In this document: positions 51,527-59,657 of the stretch, one piece after another | Layout: each line of letters starts with the position of its first letter | Numbering within the stretch: position 1 is the first letter of the stretch | DNA from: UBA1724 sp051884615 | GTDB lineage: Bacteria; Verrucomicrobiota; Lentisphaeria; Oligosphaerales; Oligosphaeraceae | Length of the DNA stretch: 64,000 bases | Assembly (NCBI GenBank): GCA_051884615.1 | Contig: JBJEVT010000001.1 | Coordinates: 1 to 64,000 of the forward strand | Direction of reading: 5' to 3' | Notes under the pieces: model-generated | The model's database searches: none | What the model saw: the letters and a program-made list of their open reading frames with translations, nothing else | What the model was told of the DNA's origin: nothing | Position numbers and translations under genes: made by a program

Positions 51527-52798
51527 CTACTGCGCCAGGGCGGCGACAATCCGGGCGGCGACCTCCGGCCCGATGCCGTCGATCTCCGCCAACTCCTCCT
51601 GGCTGGCCTCCCGGAGCCCCTCCACGGAGTGGTATCCGTTGGCAACCAGCAGACGCGCCGTCTCCTCGCTCACCTGGCAGGTCTCCGCCAGCAGCCTGGT
51701 GGCCTGGCGAATCATCTGCTCCATGGTGTTCTCCTCCTGGACAGGCTCCTCGGGGGAGAGACGCTCGATCTTGATCTTCCAGCCCAGAAGCTTCGCCGCC
51801 AGGCGGGCGTTCTGGCCCTTCTTGCCGATGGAGAGGGAGAGCTGGTCCTCGGTGACCCGCACCTGCAGCACCTTCTCCCCGTTCTCCTCCTCCACGAAGA
51901 CCTTGGCAAGCTTGGCGGGCTTCAGGGCGTTCTCCGCAAAGACCCGGATGTCCGGATCCCAGTTGATGATGTCCACCTTCTCGCCGCCCAGCTCGCTCAC
52001 GATCATCCGCACCCGGGCGCCCCGCACCCCCACGCAGGCCCCCACGGGATCCACGTTGGCTTGCTCGCTGTAGACGGCGATCTTGGTGCGGTACCCGGGC
52101 TCCCGGGCCACGCCCTTGATCTCCACCGTGCCGTCCGAAATCTCGCTGACCTCCCGCTCGAAGAGGCGGCGCACGAAGTCCGCGCTGGAACGGGTGACGA
52201 AGAGGCTCGCCCCGGGCTTGTCGGGATTCAGGGTCTTCAGCAGCACCGTGATGTGGTCGTTGGTCTCATACTGCTCCCCGGGAATGCATCCCTTGGGGGG
52301 CATGAGCCCCTCGGCGTTCCCGAAGTCAATCCAGACCCCGTTCTTGTCCCGCCGGGAGATGGTGCCGTTGAGCAGCTGCCCCTCCTGCCCCATGAACTGG
52401 GAGACCACATGGCGCTTCTCCGCTTCCTGGAGCCCCGAGGTGAGCAGCTGGCGGGCGGCCTGGGAGGCGATGCGCCCGAAATCCTTGGTGTCCACTTCCC
52501 AGAGCACCTCCTTGCCCATCTCCGCGTCCGGAACCTTGGTGCGGGCCGTGGGCAGGTCGATCTCCAGGGTGGGATCCACCACCTTCCCCACCACCATCAG
52601 ACGCGCCAGGCAGGCCACCCCGCCCTTCTCGTCAATCTTCACCTCCACATTCTGATAGTTGCGGACGGCCTTCCGGGCGGCTTCGCGGATGGTGCGCTCC
52701 AGCATGACCACCAGCTCCTCGCGGGAAACCCCACGCTGCTTCGCCAGGTAGTCGATCAATTGCATGCGCTGCTTCTGCTCTTCCGTCATTTTACTCAT
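51527..52798 (-). CDS. nusA: Transcription termination/antitermination factor NusA
   Basis: A 423-residue NusA. The N-terminal RNA-polymerase-binding domain (about 1-135) is followed by S1 (GTISRRDKNGVWIDFGNAEGLMP), KH1 and KH2 (AREPGYRTKIAVYSEQANVDPVGACVG and SIGKKGQNARLAAKLLGW), and a C-terminal helix-hairpin-helix region (LREASQEELAEIDGIGPEVAARI). GGAGG precedes ATG 52798, which decides the start against the longer frame from 52885. It slows or frees RNA polymerase at hairpins. It heads an operon with infB, rbfA and others; rimP, its usual neighbour, is absent. A terminator lies in the leader. Confidence 0.95.
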   Translation of the reverse strand: MSKMTEEQKQRMQLIDYLAKQRGVSREELVVMLERTIREAARKAVRNYQNVEVKIDEKGGVACLARLMVVGKVVDPTLEIDLPTARTKVPDAEMGKEVLWEVDTKDFGRIASQAARQLLTSGLQEAEKRHVVSQFMGQEGQLLNGTISRRDKNGVWIDFGNAEGLMPPKGCIPGEQYETNDHITVLLKTLNPDKPGASLFVTRSSADFVRRLFEREVSEISDGTVEIKGVAREPGYRTKIAVYSEQANVDPVGACVGVRGARVRMIVSELGGEKVDIINWDPDIRVFAENALKPAKLAKVFVEEENGEKVLQVRVTEDQLSLSIGKKGQNARLAAKLLGWKIKIERLSPEEPVQEENTMEQMIRQATRLLAETCQVSEETARLLVANGYHSVEGLREASQEELAEIDGIGPEVAARIVAALAQ

Positions 52799-52820
52799 CG
52801 TGCTATCCTCCGTTTGTAGC

Positions 52821-52852
52821 GGAAAAAAAGAAAGCGGGTCAACAGACCCGCT
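52821..52852 (-). terminator. Intrinsic terminator in the nusA leader
   Basis: On the minus strand the perfect 8-bp stem AGCGGGTC/GACCCGCT (52845-52852 with 52833-52840) is followed by a T-rich run to 52822. It ends only 23 bases before the nusA start, so it is probably an attenuator for the operon or the end of a leader RNA, because no minus-strand gene lies upstream. Confidence 0.82.
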
Positions 52853-52896
52853 CCAAGACGTCTGTGATGCTCCCGGAGCCGCCAAGGCAGATGATC

Positions 52897-52969
52897 TTGC
52901 GCCAAACGGAAAATCCCCCAGGGAAAAAGGTCACCTGGAGAACCAGGAACGGACAGAGGCTTGGCGCAA
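52897..52969 (-). promoter_or_regulatory. Inverted repeat in the nusA leader
   Basis: Perfect 9-bp arms TTGCGCCAA (52897-52905) and TTGGCGCAA (52961-52969) enclose a second hairpin CCTGG/CCAGG with an AGAA loop (52934-52947). With the downstream terminator the leader has the look of a regulatory RNA. A possible promoter lies near 53010-53022. Confidence 0.55.
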
Positions 52970-53098
52970 AGGAACCACCTTCGCAAATCCGGGATGATGT
53001 GGAACGGGGATAATATAGCGCAGGAACCCCACCCCGCGACGGGGCGCAGGGGGTATATTTCCCCCCGCCGTCCCCCCCCTCTTCCTCCCGGTCTCCCC

Positions 53099-54331
53099 GT
53101 GCGCCTCTCCGCCTCCCATCTTCTCTATCTGCTGGCCATCGGGTGCCTCTGCGCCCTGGGGGTGGCCTACATCTACAGCACGGGATACCTGGGGGAGGCC
53201 TTCGCCGTGCGGCAAAACTATCTGCGGCAATGCGCCTTTCTGGGACTGGGAGGACTCCTGGGCATGGGCATGGCATGCCTGCCCACGGGACGCCTCTCCT
53301 GGCGGCTGGTGGTCTTCTCCGGCTACGGCATCAGCCTCCTCCTCCTGGTGGCGGTCCTCCTGTGGGGCAGAAGCATCGGCGGCGCCCGGCGCTGGATTCC
53401 CCTGGGGGGGATGCTCCTCCAGCCCGCCGAATTCGCCCGGGTCTTCACCATCCTCTCCGGCGCACTCCTCCTGGACGGCAAGTCCCTCCCGCGATTGTGG
53501 GAACTCCCCATGGGACTCCTCTGCTATCTCCTCCCCATGGCCCTCGTCGCCGCCGAACCCTCCTACGGCAACGCCGCCTCCCTGGCCATCCCCCTGGCCA
53601 TCACCCTGGGACTCCGCTATCTGCCCCCCTGGCTCTGGAAACTCTCCCTCCTGGGCATGGCCGCCCTCCTCCTGACCACCGCCCTGGCAGTCCACCAATT
53701 CCGGCGGCAGGACGCCGAGGGCGCCGCCACCGCCGCCATGCCCCAGGAGGCCGCCATGCTCCTGAAGGGCTATCATCTGCGCCGCTTCCAAAGCTTCCTT
53801 TCCGCGCAGGGCGGCTGGAACGAACAGCAGGCCACCATGGCGGTGGCGGGCGGCGGCCTCACCGGGAAGGGATACCTGAACGGAACCATGAAAAATCTGG
53901 GCTTCCTCCCCCGGACCGTGGCCCCCACGGATTTCCTCTTCGCCGTCGTGGCCGAGGAAGGGGGATTCCTCTTCGGCGTCCTCCCCCTCCTGGGACTCTA
54001 CTGGATTCTTCTGATGCTCCCCCTCCATTGGGCGCGAAGAGCCAAAAGCCGTCTCCACCTGAATCTCCTCCTCTCCGGAGTGGGACTCCTCCTGGTCCAC
54101 ATCGTGGTGGGCGTGGGCATGTCCGTCCGGCTCCTCCCCGTCATCGGACTCCCCCTCCCCCTCCTCTCCTACGGCGGCTCCTTCACCCTGTCCGTCCTCC
54201 TCCTCCTGGGAAGCATGGCTGGCGCCGACGCCCATGGCCGAAAGGAAGGACACGCCTCGCGCCCCCGTCCCCGGGAAGAAGCCACCTTCCAATTGGGACG
54301 CCTCTTCCGGTTGAAAATCCAGGAACAGTAG
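53099..54331 (+). CDS. FtsW/RodA/SpoVE family peptidoglycan polymerase
   Basis: A 410-residue SEDS protein with about ten membrane helices. Markers are SIGGARRWIPLGG, LQPAEFARV, AAEPSYGNAA and the C-terminal IGLPLPLLSYGGS, which are the SEDS signatures. FtsW members act in septal wall synthesis and RodA in elongation; the conserved Asp lies in the large external loop, where the fit is not exact. GTG 53099 is chosen: the upstream frame from 52961 has no membrane-like content and crosses the divergent leader. No Shine-Dalgarno is clear. The C-terminal tail is charged (HGRKEGHASRPRPREEA). I cannot say RodA or FtsW. Confidence 0.87.
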   Translation: MRLSASHLLYLLAIGCLCALGVAYIYSTGYLGEAFAVRQNYLRQCAFLGLGGLLGMGMACLPTGRLSWRLVVFSGYGISLLLLVAVLLWGRSIGGARRWIPLGGMLLQPAEFARVFTILSGALLLDGKSLPRLWELPMGLLCYLLPMALVAAEPSYGNAASLAIPLAITLGLRYLPPWLWKLSLLGMAALLLTTALAVHQFRRQDAEGAATAAMPQEAAMLLKGYHLRRFQSFLSAQGGWNEQQATMAVAGGGLTGKGYLNGTMKNLGFLPRTVAPTDFLFAVVAEEGGFLFGVLPLLGLYWILLMLPLHWARRAKSRLHLNLLLSGVGLLLVHIVVGVGMSVRLLPVIGLPLPLLSYGGSFTLSVLLLLGSMAGADAHGRKEGHASRPRPREEATFQLGRLFRLKIQEQ

Positions 54332-54344
54332 ACGCGATGCCCCC

Positions 54345-54545
54345 CCAGGGCGGGCACAGAAGGGCGCTGCCGCTTCAACACGGAGCACAGGTCGGCGCCT
54401 GCGGCCCACCCCGGAGTACACAGAGGGCGTTCCTGGGCGGGGGCAAGCCCGCCCAGCCACGCCTCCCCTGATTTATTCTTTGGATGCAACCCCCAGATCC
54501 CCTAGGGCATCTAGAACATCTAGGGCATCTAGCCCTTTGATGCCC
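54345..54545 (-). repeat. Composite intergenic repeat, copy B
   Basis: Read on the minus strand this region repeats copy A in the same order: CTAGATGCC words (54500-54532), ATAAATCAGGGG (54466-54477), GGCGGGCTTGCC (54444-54459), a CCCTCTGTGTACTC word, and the GACCTGTGCTCCGTGTTGAA core (54365-54393). No gene is supported in 54332-54933. Confidence 0.8.
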
Positions 54546-54587
54546 CTGGAAAGAGAATCCCCTGCCGGACAAGCCCCCTCCTCTTCT

Positions 54588-54619
54588 CGCGCACGCATAC
54601 GCGCGCGCATACACGCACG
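54588..54619. other. 32-bp alternating purine-pyrimidine tract (Z-DNA-prone)
   Basis: CGCGCACGCATACGCGCGCG and the next 12 bases alternate strictly from 54588 to 54619. Such sequences can flip to Z-DNA under negative supercoiling. It lies next to the composite repeat. Confidence 0.75.
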
Positions 54620-54778
54620 GGGTAATCGGTTTCCCCACGCCCCCCACCCTGCCGCCCTCACCGTAATGCGGATCGGGAGGACGGCAATCTCATGGGCAGC
54701 CAACGCTCGAAATTCCCAGGGACGCCATGCCCATTCCCAGCCATGACGGCGACAATGCCCCACGGATCGGGCACAGGT

Positions 54779-54858
54779 CGGCGTCGCCGCTTCAACACGG
54801 AGCACAGGTCGGCGCTGCCGCTTCAACACAGAGCACAGGTCGGCGCTGCCGCACCATT
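54779..54858 (+). repeat. Tandem 31-bp repeat
   Basis: Core CCGCTTCAACACGGAGCACA occurs at 54787, 54818 and, truncated, 54849, exactly 31 bases apart. It belongs to the same family as the 32-bp units at 23343 and the copy A core near 30040. Confidence 0.85.
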
Positions 54859-54866
54859 TTCGAGAC

Positions 54867-54909
54867 AAAAAAAGACCGTCCCCCTGTTTTCAGGGAGGCG
54901 GTCTTTTTT
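54867..54909. terminator. Terminator of gapA
   Basis: A7 and T6 flank arms GACCG/CGGTC with inner TCCCCCTG/CAGGGAGG around a TTTT loop. It sits 25 bases after the gapA stop on the minus strand and works in both directions. Confidence 0.9.
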
Positions 54910-54933
54910 GGTTGCGTTCAGGCGAAAGGAGCC

Positions 54934-55959
54934 TTACTTGCTGATGACGCGGACCATCTCCAGAACCTTGTTGGAGTAGCCCCACTCATTGTCGTACCAG
55001 GAGCACACCTTCACGAAGGTGGGATCCAGCTGGATGCCGGCCTTCACGTCGAAGATGGAGGTGCGGGCGTCGCCACGGAAGTCGGTGGAGACCACGGCCT
55101 CGTCGGTGTAGCCCAGGATGCCCTTCAGCTCGCCCTCGCTGGCGGCCTTCATGGCGGCGCAGATTTCCTCGTAGGTGGCGGGCTTTTCCAGCTCGCAGGT
55201 CAGGTCCACGAAGGAGACGTCGCTGGTGGGAACGCGGACGGACATGCCGGTGAGCTTGCCATTGAGCTCGGGGAGCACCTTGCCCACGGCCTTGGCGGCG
55301 CCAGTGCTGGAGGGGATCATGTTCTCCAGGATGCCGCGGCCGCCGCGCCAATCCTTCTTGGAGGGGCCGTCGACGGTCTTCTGGGTGGCGGTGGCGGCGT
55401 GGATGGTGGTCATGAGGCCGCGCTTGATGCCGAAGGTGTCATTGAGGACCTTGGAGATGGGGGCCAGGCAGTTGGTGGTGCAGCTGGCGTTGGAGATGAT
55501 GGTCTGGCCGGCGTAGCTCTTGTGGTTCACGCCGTAGACGAACATGGGGGTGGCATCCTTGGAGGGGGCGCTCATGATGACCTTCTTGGCGCCGGCCTTC
55601 AGGTGCATCTCGGCCTTCTCGGCGGTCAGGAAGAGACCAGTGGACTCCACAACCACATCCACGCCCAGGTCGCCCCAGTTGATGAGGGCCTTGCCAGTGG
55701 CTTCGTCATAGGCGGCCTTCTCGGAGAAGACCTTGATTTCCTTGCCGTCCACGACCAGGACCTTCTTCTCGTTGCAGGCGCTCACCTCGTGCTCGAACTT
55801 GCCGTGCACGGAGTCATACTTCAGCATGTAGGCCAGATAATCGGGATCCAGCAGGTCGTTGATGGCCACCACCTGGATGTCATCTGCGAAGTTGTCCACG
55901 GCGGCGCGGAAGACCATCCGGCCGATACGCCCGAAACCATTGATGCCAATCTTGATCAT
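54934..55959 (-). CDS. gapA: Glyceraldehyde-3-phosphate dehydrogenase, type I
   Basis: A 341-residue glycolytic enzyme. The NAD site MIKIGINGFGRIGRM starts the protein; the catalytic Cys160 is in SNASCTTNCLAP; HAATATQKTVDG, KVLPELNGKLTGMSVRVPT and the C-terminal SWYDNEWGYSNKV follow. It oxidises glyceraldehyde 3-phosphate with phosphate and NAD. It is monocistronic, with a strong terminator. TATAGT on the minus strand (near 56066) may be its -10 element, but no -35 word fits. Confidence 0.97.
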   Translation of the reverse strand: MIKIGINGFGRIGRMVFRAAVDNFADDIQVVAINDLLDPDYLAYMLKYDSVHGKFEHEVSACNEKKVLVVDGKEIKVFSEKAAYDEATGKALINWGDLGVDVVVESTGLFLTAEKAEMHLKAGAKKVIMSAPSKDATPMFVYGVNHKSYAGQTIISNASCTTNCLAPISKVLNDTFGIKRGLMTTIHAATATQKTVDGPSKKDWRGGRGILENMIPSSTGAAKAVGKVLPELNGKLTGMSVRVPTSDVSFVDLTCELEKPATYEEICAAMKAASEGELKGILGYTDEAVVSTDFRGDARTSIFDVKAGIQLDPTFVKVCSWYDNEWGYSNKVLEMVRVISK

Positions 55960-56299
55960 TGTTCTTGAATCTCCTAGGATGTTGGGGTTGAGGAACAGGT
56001 GTTTTCCAACAGGAAGGCTGCCCTTCCGTCAGAACTCCATGCCTGATCTTTCTGCAACGAGGCGTACTATAGCCCCTCGTGACGGTTTTTTGCGGGAATT
56101 GTCAGAAATCAGCGGGGGGGACACGACCTGCCAGCCCATCGCCCGCACAGAGGGCTTCAGGGGGCGTTTCGGCGCGCCGGTCTATTTCTCGCAAGCAACG
56201 CCCGGATTCTCCAGATTCTCCAGCTCTTCCCTTCTTCTCCCCCCTTTGGGAGGGGTGATGGATGCGCCACCCCTCTGCCGGCGGGGAGGCGCGGGACGT
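55960..56299. other. gapA leader and GH31 3' spacer
   Basis: A 340-base spacer. TATAGT is a weak -10 candidate for gapA. CAGATTCTCC is directly repeated near 56213-56222 (GATTCTCCAGATTCTCCAG). No gene or terminator is clear. Confidence 0.4.
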
Positions 56300-58495
56300 T
56301 CACACCGTGGTGGCCTCCTGCCGCGCCTCGTCCCACTGGAATGTCTGCGCCACTCCATTGAGGAGAATTTCCCGGGGCTTTTCGGCGGCCGCCACCGTGA
56401 GTTTCCAGCGTTTCACGGCGGAGGCGCCCTGGGTCCGGGTGGTGACGGAGACCACGCCCTGGCGGTTTTCCACCGTGATGGTGGTGAGGGCGAAATCGCC
56501 CTGCTGGTATTGGAAGGTGGTTCCGTCGTCCTCGTAGAGGGTACCCTGGGCGGGAGTTTCTCCGGGGAAGAGATACAGCTGAATCTCCTCCAGGGGTTTT
56601 TCCTTGCGGTACTGCATCACGGGCCCCAGGGGGATGACCGCTCCCTGGCGAATGAAGAGATTTCCTCCCCGGTCCTCCGGCCATTCCATCGTGACCTCCT
56701 GGCCGCCGGCGTAGTGCCTGCCGGTCCAGAATTCCTTCCAGGTCCCCTGGGGGAGGTACATCTCCTTCTTGTAGATGCCCACCAGGAGATCCCGCCCCAG
56801 GAGATACTCGTGGAGAACATTCCGGCATTTCCGGTCCTCCGGGAACTCCAGGGTCAGGGGGAGCATGAGGGGCACTCCCGTGAGGGTGGCCTCCCGGGCC
56901 GCGGAGTAGAGATAGGGAATGAGGCGGGACCGCAGGCGGGCGTAGAACTGATGCATCCGGAGGAGCCTGTCCCCCTGGTACCAGGGCATCCGGAAGTATG
57001 TCCAGCTGTTGATTTGGCTCCAGGGCTGGAGATAGCCGAAATGGATGCCCTCGGGGTCCGACACTTCCATGTCGTTGGTGGCCCAGGAGTGCCCCATCAG
57101 GGCGGTGTTGAGCATGGAGCCCAAGGTGTCCAGGCCGCCGCCCACGTCGCCGGTCCAGGTGCCCGCCCAGCTTTGGAAGCCGGTCCAGCCGGAGACGGTG
57201 AAGACCACCGGGCGGCGGCGGGTGTATTGGGCGAATCCCTCCCACATCTGCCGGGCATAGAGGAGGGGATAGAGGTTGTGCATCTCCCCGTCCAGCATCC
57301 CGTTGCCATAGACCCGGTCGGGGTGGGTGCAGACCTGGAAGGCGCCATCCTGCTTGAAGAAATCCGCGCCCCAGTCCACGAACTTCTTCAGGTGCTGGAA
57401 CCAGGGCTCCTCCTTTCGGGTGATGGTGTCGGCGTTGCGCGGGCCGGCGAAATGGAGGTCCAGCTCGCCCCGTTCATGGAAAGTGGGTTCGTTCCGGTCC
57501 TCCTCCTGCCGCTCCGCCTGGATCTTCCGCTCCTCCTCGTAGGAGAGGTCGTATTCATTGCAGAGCCACAGCTCCAGATGGTAGCCCATGCGCTTCAGGG
57601 ACTTGATCCAGGTGTGCTGGCATGCCTCCGAGAACTGCCACTCCGGCAAAGGGAAGCGCTGGGTACTCCAATTCTTCTCCACGGAAAGATCGTAATTCTG
57701 TTCCATCCAGCCAGGCTCCAGGCCGATGATGTCGCAGGGAATCCCCTCCTGGCGCAACCGGGAGGCATTCTCCATCACCTCAGCGTCATTGGCCTGGGTC
57801 CGGCAAATGAACCACAGGCCAAAGGCCCATTCCGGCGGCAGCTTGGGACGCCCCGTCAATGCGGTGTACTGCCCCAGGCAGTCCTTGAAGGTGGGCGCCG
57901 CGAAGAGATAGAAATCCACCACCGCCCGCTCGTCCTTCCAGGAGAAGCGGTCCGGCTGGGTCTTGCCCATGTCGAAGATGACGCAGTGGGTGGTGTTCAC
58001 CAGGACCCCGTAGCCCTTGGTGGACATGAAGAAAGGAACGGGAAGATAAGAGGAGACGTTGGAGACCCAGCAGACGGCCTTGTGGCCCCGGTGGTAGAGA
58101 TGATCCCGGGTCTGGTCGCCAAAGCCCACCCAATCCTCGTCCTCCTGGGCCTGGAAGGTGATCTGGGCCGCCTTTTGTCCCAGGAACAAATCCGTCATCT
58201 GCAGGAGGAGTCTTCCCTCGCCGTCCCGGCAGACCAGCTTCCCCTCCTCGCTCCATTGGACGGAGAGGCGGTCGCTCTTCCAGGACATGCCGTCCGGGGC
58301 GACGGGGGTGGGCTCCACGGGGAGTTCCGGGGGTTCCTGGATGAAGTGGTATCGGTTCAGGCCGGTGTCCTGGAACTGGCGGGTGCCCGGAAAGATCTGG
58401 ATGCGGGCCAGCGTGGGGGTGAGGAAGCGAACCCGGAGATGGTTCTCCGCGGGGATGGCATTGGAGAAATTCATGGAAGGAGAGGAATTATACAT
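56300..58495 (-). CDS. GH31 family alpha-glycosidase
   Basis: A 731-residue enzyme without a clear signal peptide. The N-terminal beta domain (about 20-200) leads to the TIM barrel. The nucleophile Asp383 is in FFKQDGAF (family motif KxDxxE variant; the usual Glu is Phe or later), and acid/base Asp450 is in TWTGDVGGG. C-terminal beta domains (about 570-731) follow. The family cleaves alpha-glucosides or alpha-xylosides by a double displacement. The start ATG 58495 overlaps the stop of the GNAT gene (GTATAA within ATGTATAA), so the two genes are coupled; ATG 58474 is possible. The exact sugar cannot be told. Confidence 0.9.
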   Translation of the reverse strand: MYNSSPSMNFSNAIPAENHLRVRFLTPTLARIQIFPGTRQFQDTGLNRYHFIQEPPELPVEPTPVAPDGMSWKSDRLSVQWSEEGKLVCRDGEGRLLLQMTDLFLGQKAAQITFQAQEDEDWVGFGDQTRDHLYHRGHKAVCWVSNVSSYLPVPFFMSTKGYGVLVNTTHCVIFDMGKTQPDRFSWKDERAVVDFYLFAAPTFKDCLGQYTALTGRPKLPPEWAFGLWFICRTQANDAEVMENASRLRQEGIPCDIIGLEPGWMEQNYDLSVEKNWSTQRFPLPEWQFSEACQHTWIKSLKRMGYHLELWLCNEYDLSYEEERKIQAERQEEDRNEPTFHERGELDLHFAGPRNADTITRKEEPWFQHLKKFVDWGADFFKQDGAFQVCTHPDRVYGNGMLDGEMHNLYPLLYARQMWEGFAQYTRRRPVVFTVSGWTGFQSWAGTWTGDVGGGLDTLGSMLNTALMGHSWATNDMEVSDPEGIHFGYLQPWSQINSWTYFRMPWYQGDRLLRMHQFYARLRSRLIPYLYSAAREATLTGVPLMLPLTLEFPEDRKCRNVLHEYLLGRDLLVGIYKKEMYLPQGTWKEFWTGRHYAGGQEVTMEWPEDRGGNLFIRQGAVIPLGPVMQYRKEKPLEEIQLYLFPGETPAQGTLYEDDGTTFQYQQGDFALTTITVENRQGVVSVTTRTQGASAVKRWKLTVAAAEKPREILLNGVAQTFQWDEARQEATTV

Positions 58496-59642
58496 GTTCC
58501 AGAGAAGGCCAGAAAAGAGGCAGGGGGAAGGCCAGCCTCCAGAAAGGTTCCGAAGCGCGGGCCAGGGACGCGGGCAGCGCGGGGCCGAAGAGGAGGGGAG
58601 GCAGTTCCCGGCGGGAAAGGGTCAGGGCGGGCGCCTCCCGGCTCTCCCGGATGACCAGCCCCTGCCCCGACGCCCTGGCCAGGGTGACGGTCTCCGAATC
58701 CTCCCCGTCCTCCACCTTCAGCGTCATGCTCCCCTGCCAGGACTGGAGACGCTCCTCCAGCCAGGGACGGAAGAGCTCCAGGGTCTTCCCCAAAAGATTC
58801 ACCCGGAACTGGGAAAGATTCTCCACCAGGAAATTCTGGGCGTAGCCATCCAGCATCTCCTCCAGCGCCCCGGAACATTCCGGAGGAGGCGCCAGCACAT
58901 TCCAGCTGCCCGTCCCCAGCACATAGCGGACGATCTTCTCCACGCCCTCCACGTCGCCGCCGTATTCCTGAATGGTGCGGTCCTTCAACACCGCATAGGC
59001 AAAGCGGTCCCCCCCGGGATTCCACAGATAGACCGGGCGGCCGGGACGCAGCAGGACATTCCGGCACTCCTCCAGGCTGCCCCGCAGGGGACAGGCGAAG
59101 GCGCTCTCCCGGGCCTTCCAAATCCGCAGGGTGTCCTCCTCCTCTCCCCGGTATTCCCGGAAATCCAGGATGGTGGGTTCCGTCTCCGGGGCGCGGAAGC
59201 GGAGCATGGCGGGCTCCAGGCGAAGGGTGCGGTAGACTCCCGCATGCTCCCAGCCATAGTGGCCGTAGCGCAGACGGTCCCCGCCCAGGGCGGACAGAGG
59301 AATCCCCTCCTGCCGCATGTCCTGGATGACGCGCCGGAGCAAGGCGCTGAAGACCCCCTGCTTCCGGAAGCCGGGCATGCAGTGGACATGCCCGATGCCC
59401 CCGTAGGTCACTTCCGTCTTCCCCAGGCGAAGACGACGGGGCACCATCACCAGGCCGCCCGCCAGCTTCCCGTCCACATAGGCCAGGCGCCAGGCGGACA
59501 TGGCCTGGGGCGTGGGGTTGACCGTGACGGGATCGAAGTCCTCGAAGCGGGGATGGGCGGGGGTGTGGGTGCGGAAGCTGGCCACCACCTGGTCGGTGAC
59601 CTGCTGGTAGTCCTCGGGAGTGCCGCGGCGAATCTCAAGCAT
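58488..59642 (-). CDS. GNAT acetyltransferase, Eis-like two-domain protein
   Basis: A 384-residue protein. The N-terminal GNAT domain holds VTYGGIGHVHCMPGFRKQGVFSALL (acetyl-CoA loop R/Q-x-x-G-x-G/A variant: RKQGVF) and SALGGDRLRYGHYGWE. The C-terminal half resembles the sterol-carrier-like/second GNAT domain of the Eis family (ALTLSRRELPPLLFG). It would acetylate an amine; substrate unknown. It lies 15 bases after the GH123-like gene and overlaps GH31 by eight bases, so it may act in the same glycan pathway, for example on an amino sugar. Confidence 0.85.
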   Translation of the reverse strand: MLEIRRGTPEDYQQVTDQVVASFRTHTPAHPRFEDFDPVTVNPTPQAMSAWRLAYVDGKLAGGLVMVPRRLRLGKTEVTYGGIGHVHCMPGFRKQGVFSALLRRVIQDMRQEGIPLSALGGDRLRYGHYGWEHAGVYRTLRLEPAMLRFRAPETEPTILDFREYRGEEEDTLRIWKARESAFACPLRGSLEECRNVLLRPGRPVYLWNPGGDRFAYAVLKDRTIQEYGGDVEGVEKIVRYVLGTGSWNVLAPPPECSGALEEMLDGYAQNFLVENLSQFRVNLLGKTLELFRPWLEERLQSWQGSMTLKVEDGEDSETVTLARASGQGLVIRESREAPALTLSRRELPPLLFGPALPASLARASEPFWRLAFPLPLFWPSLEHV

Positions 59643-59657
59643 GGCGGGAAAGGGGGA

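Noticed and set aside
48596..52819. 1407-codon plus-strand ORF opposite nusA/infB/rbfA
   Set aside because: His/Gly/Asp-rich composition is the shadow of GC-rich conserved genes on the other strand; no family motif.
52880..52900. A run GCCAAGGCAGATGA that matches part of E. coli 4.5S RNA as I recall it
   Set aside because: The diagnostic GGAAGGAAGCAGC loop of SRP RNA is not next to it and no SRP hairpin forms.
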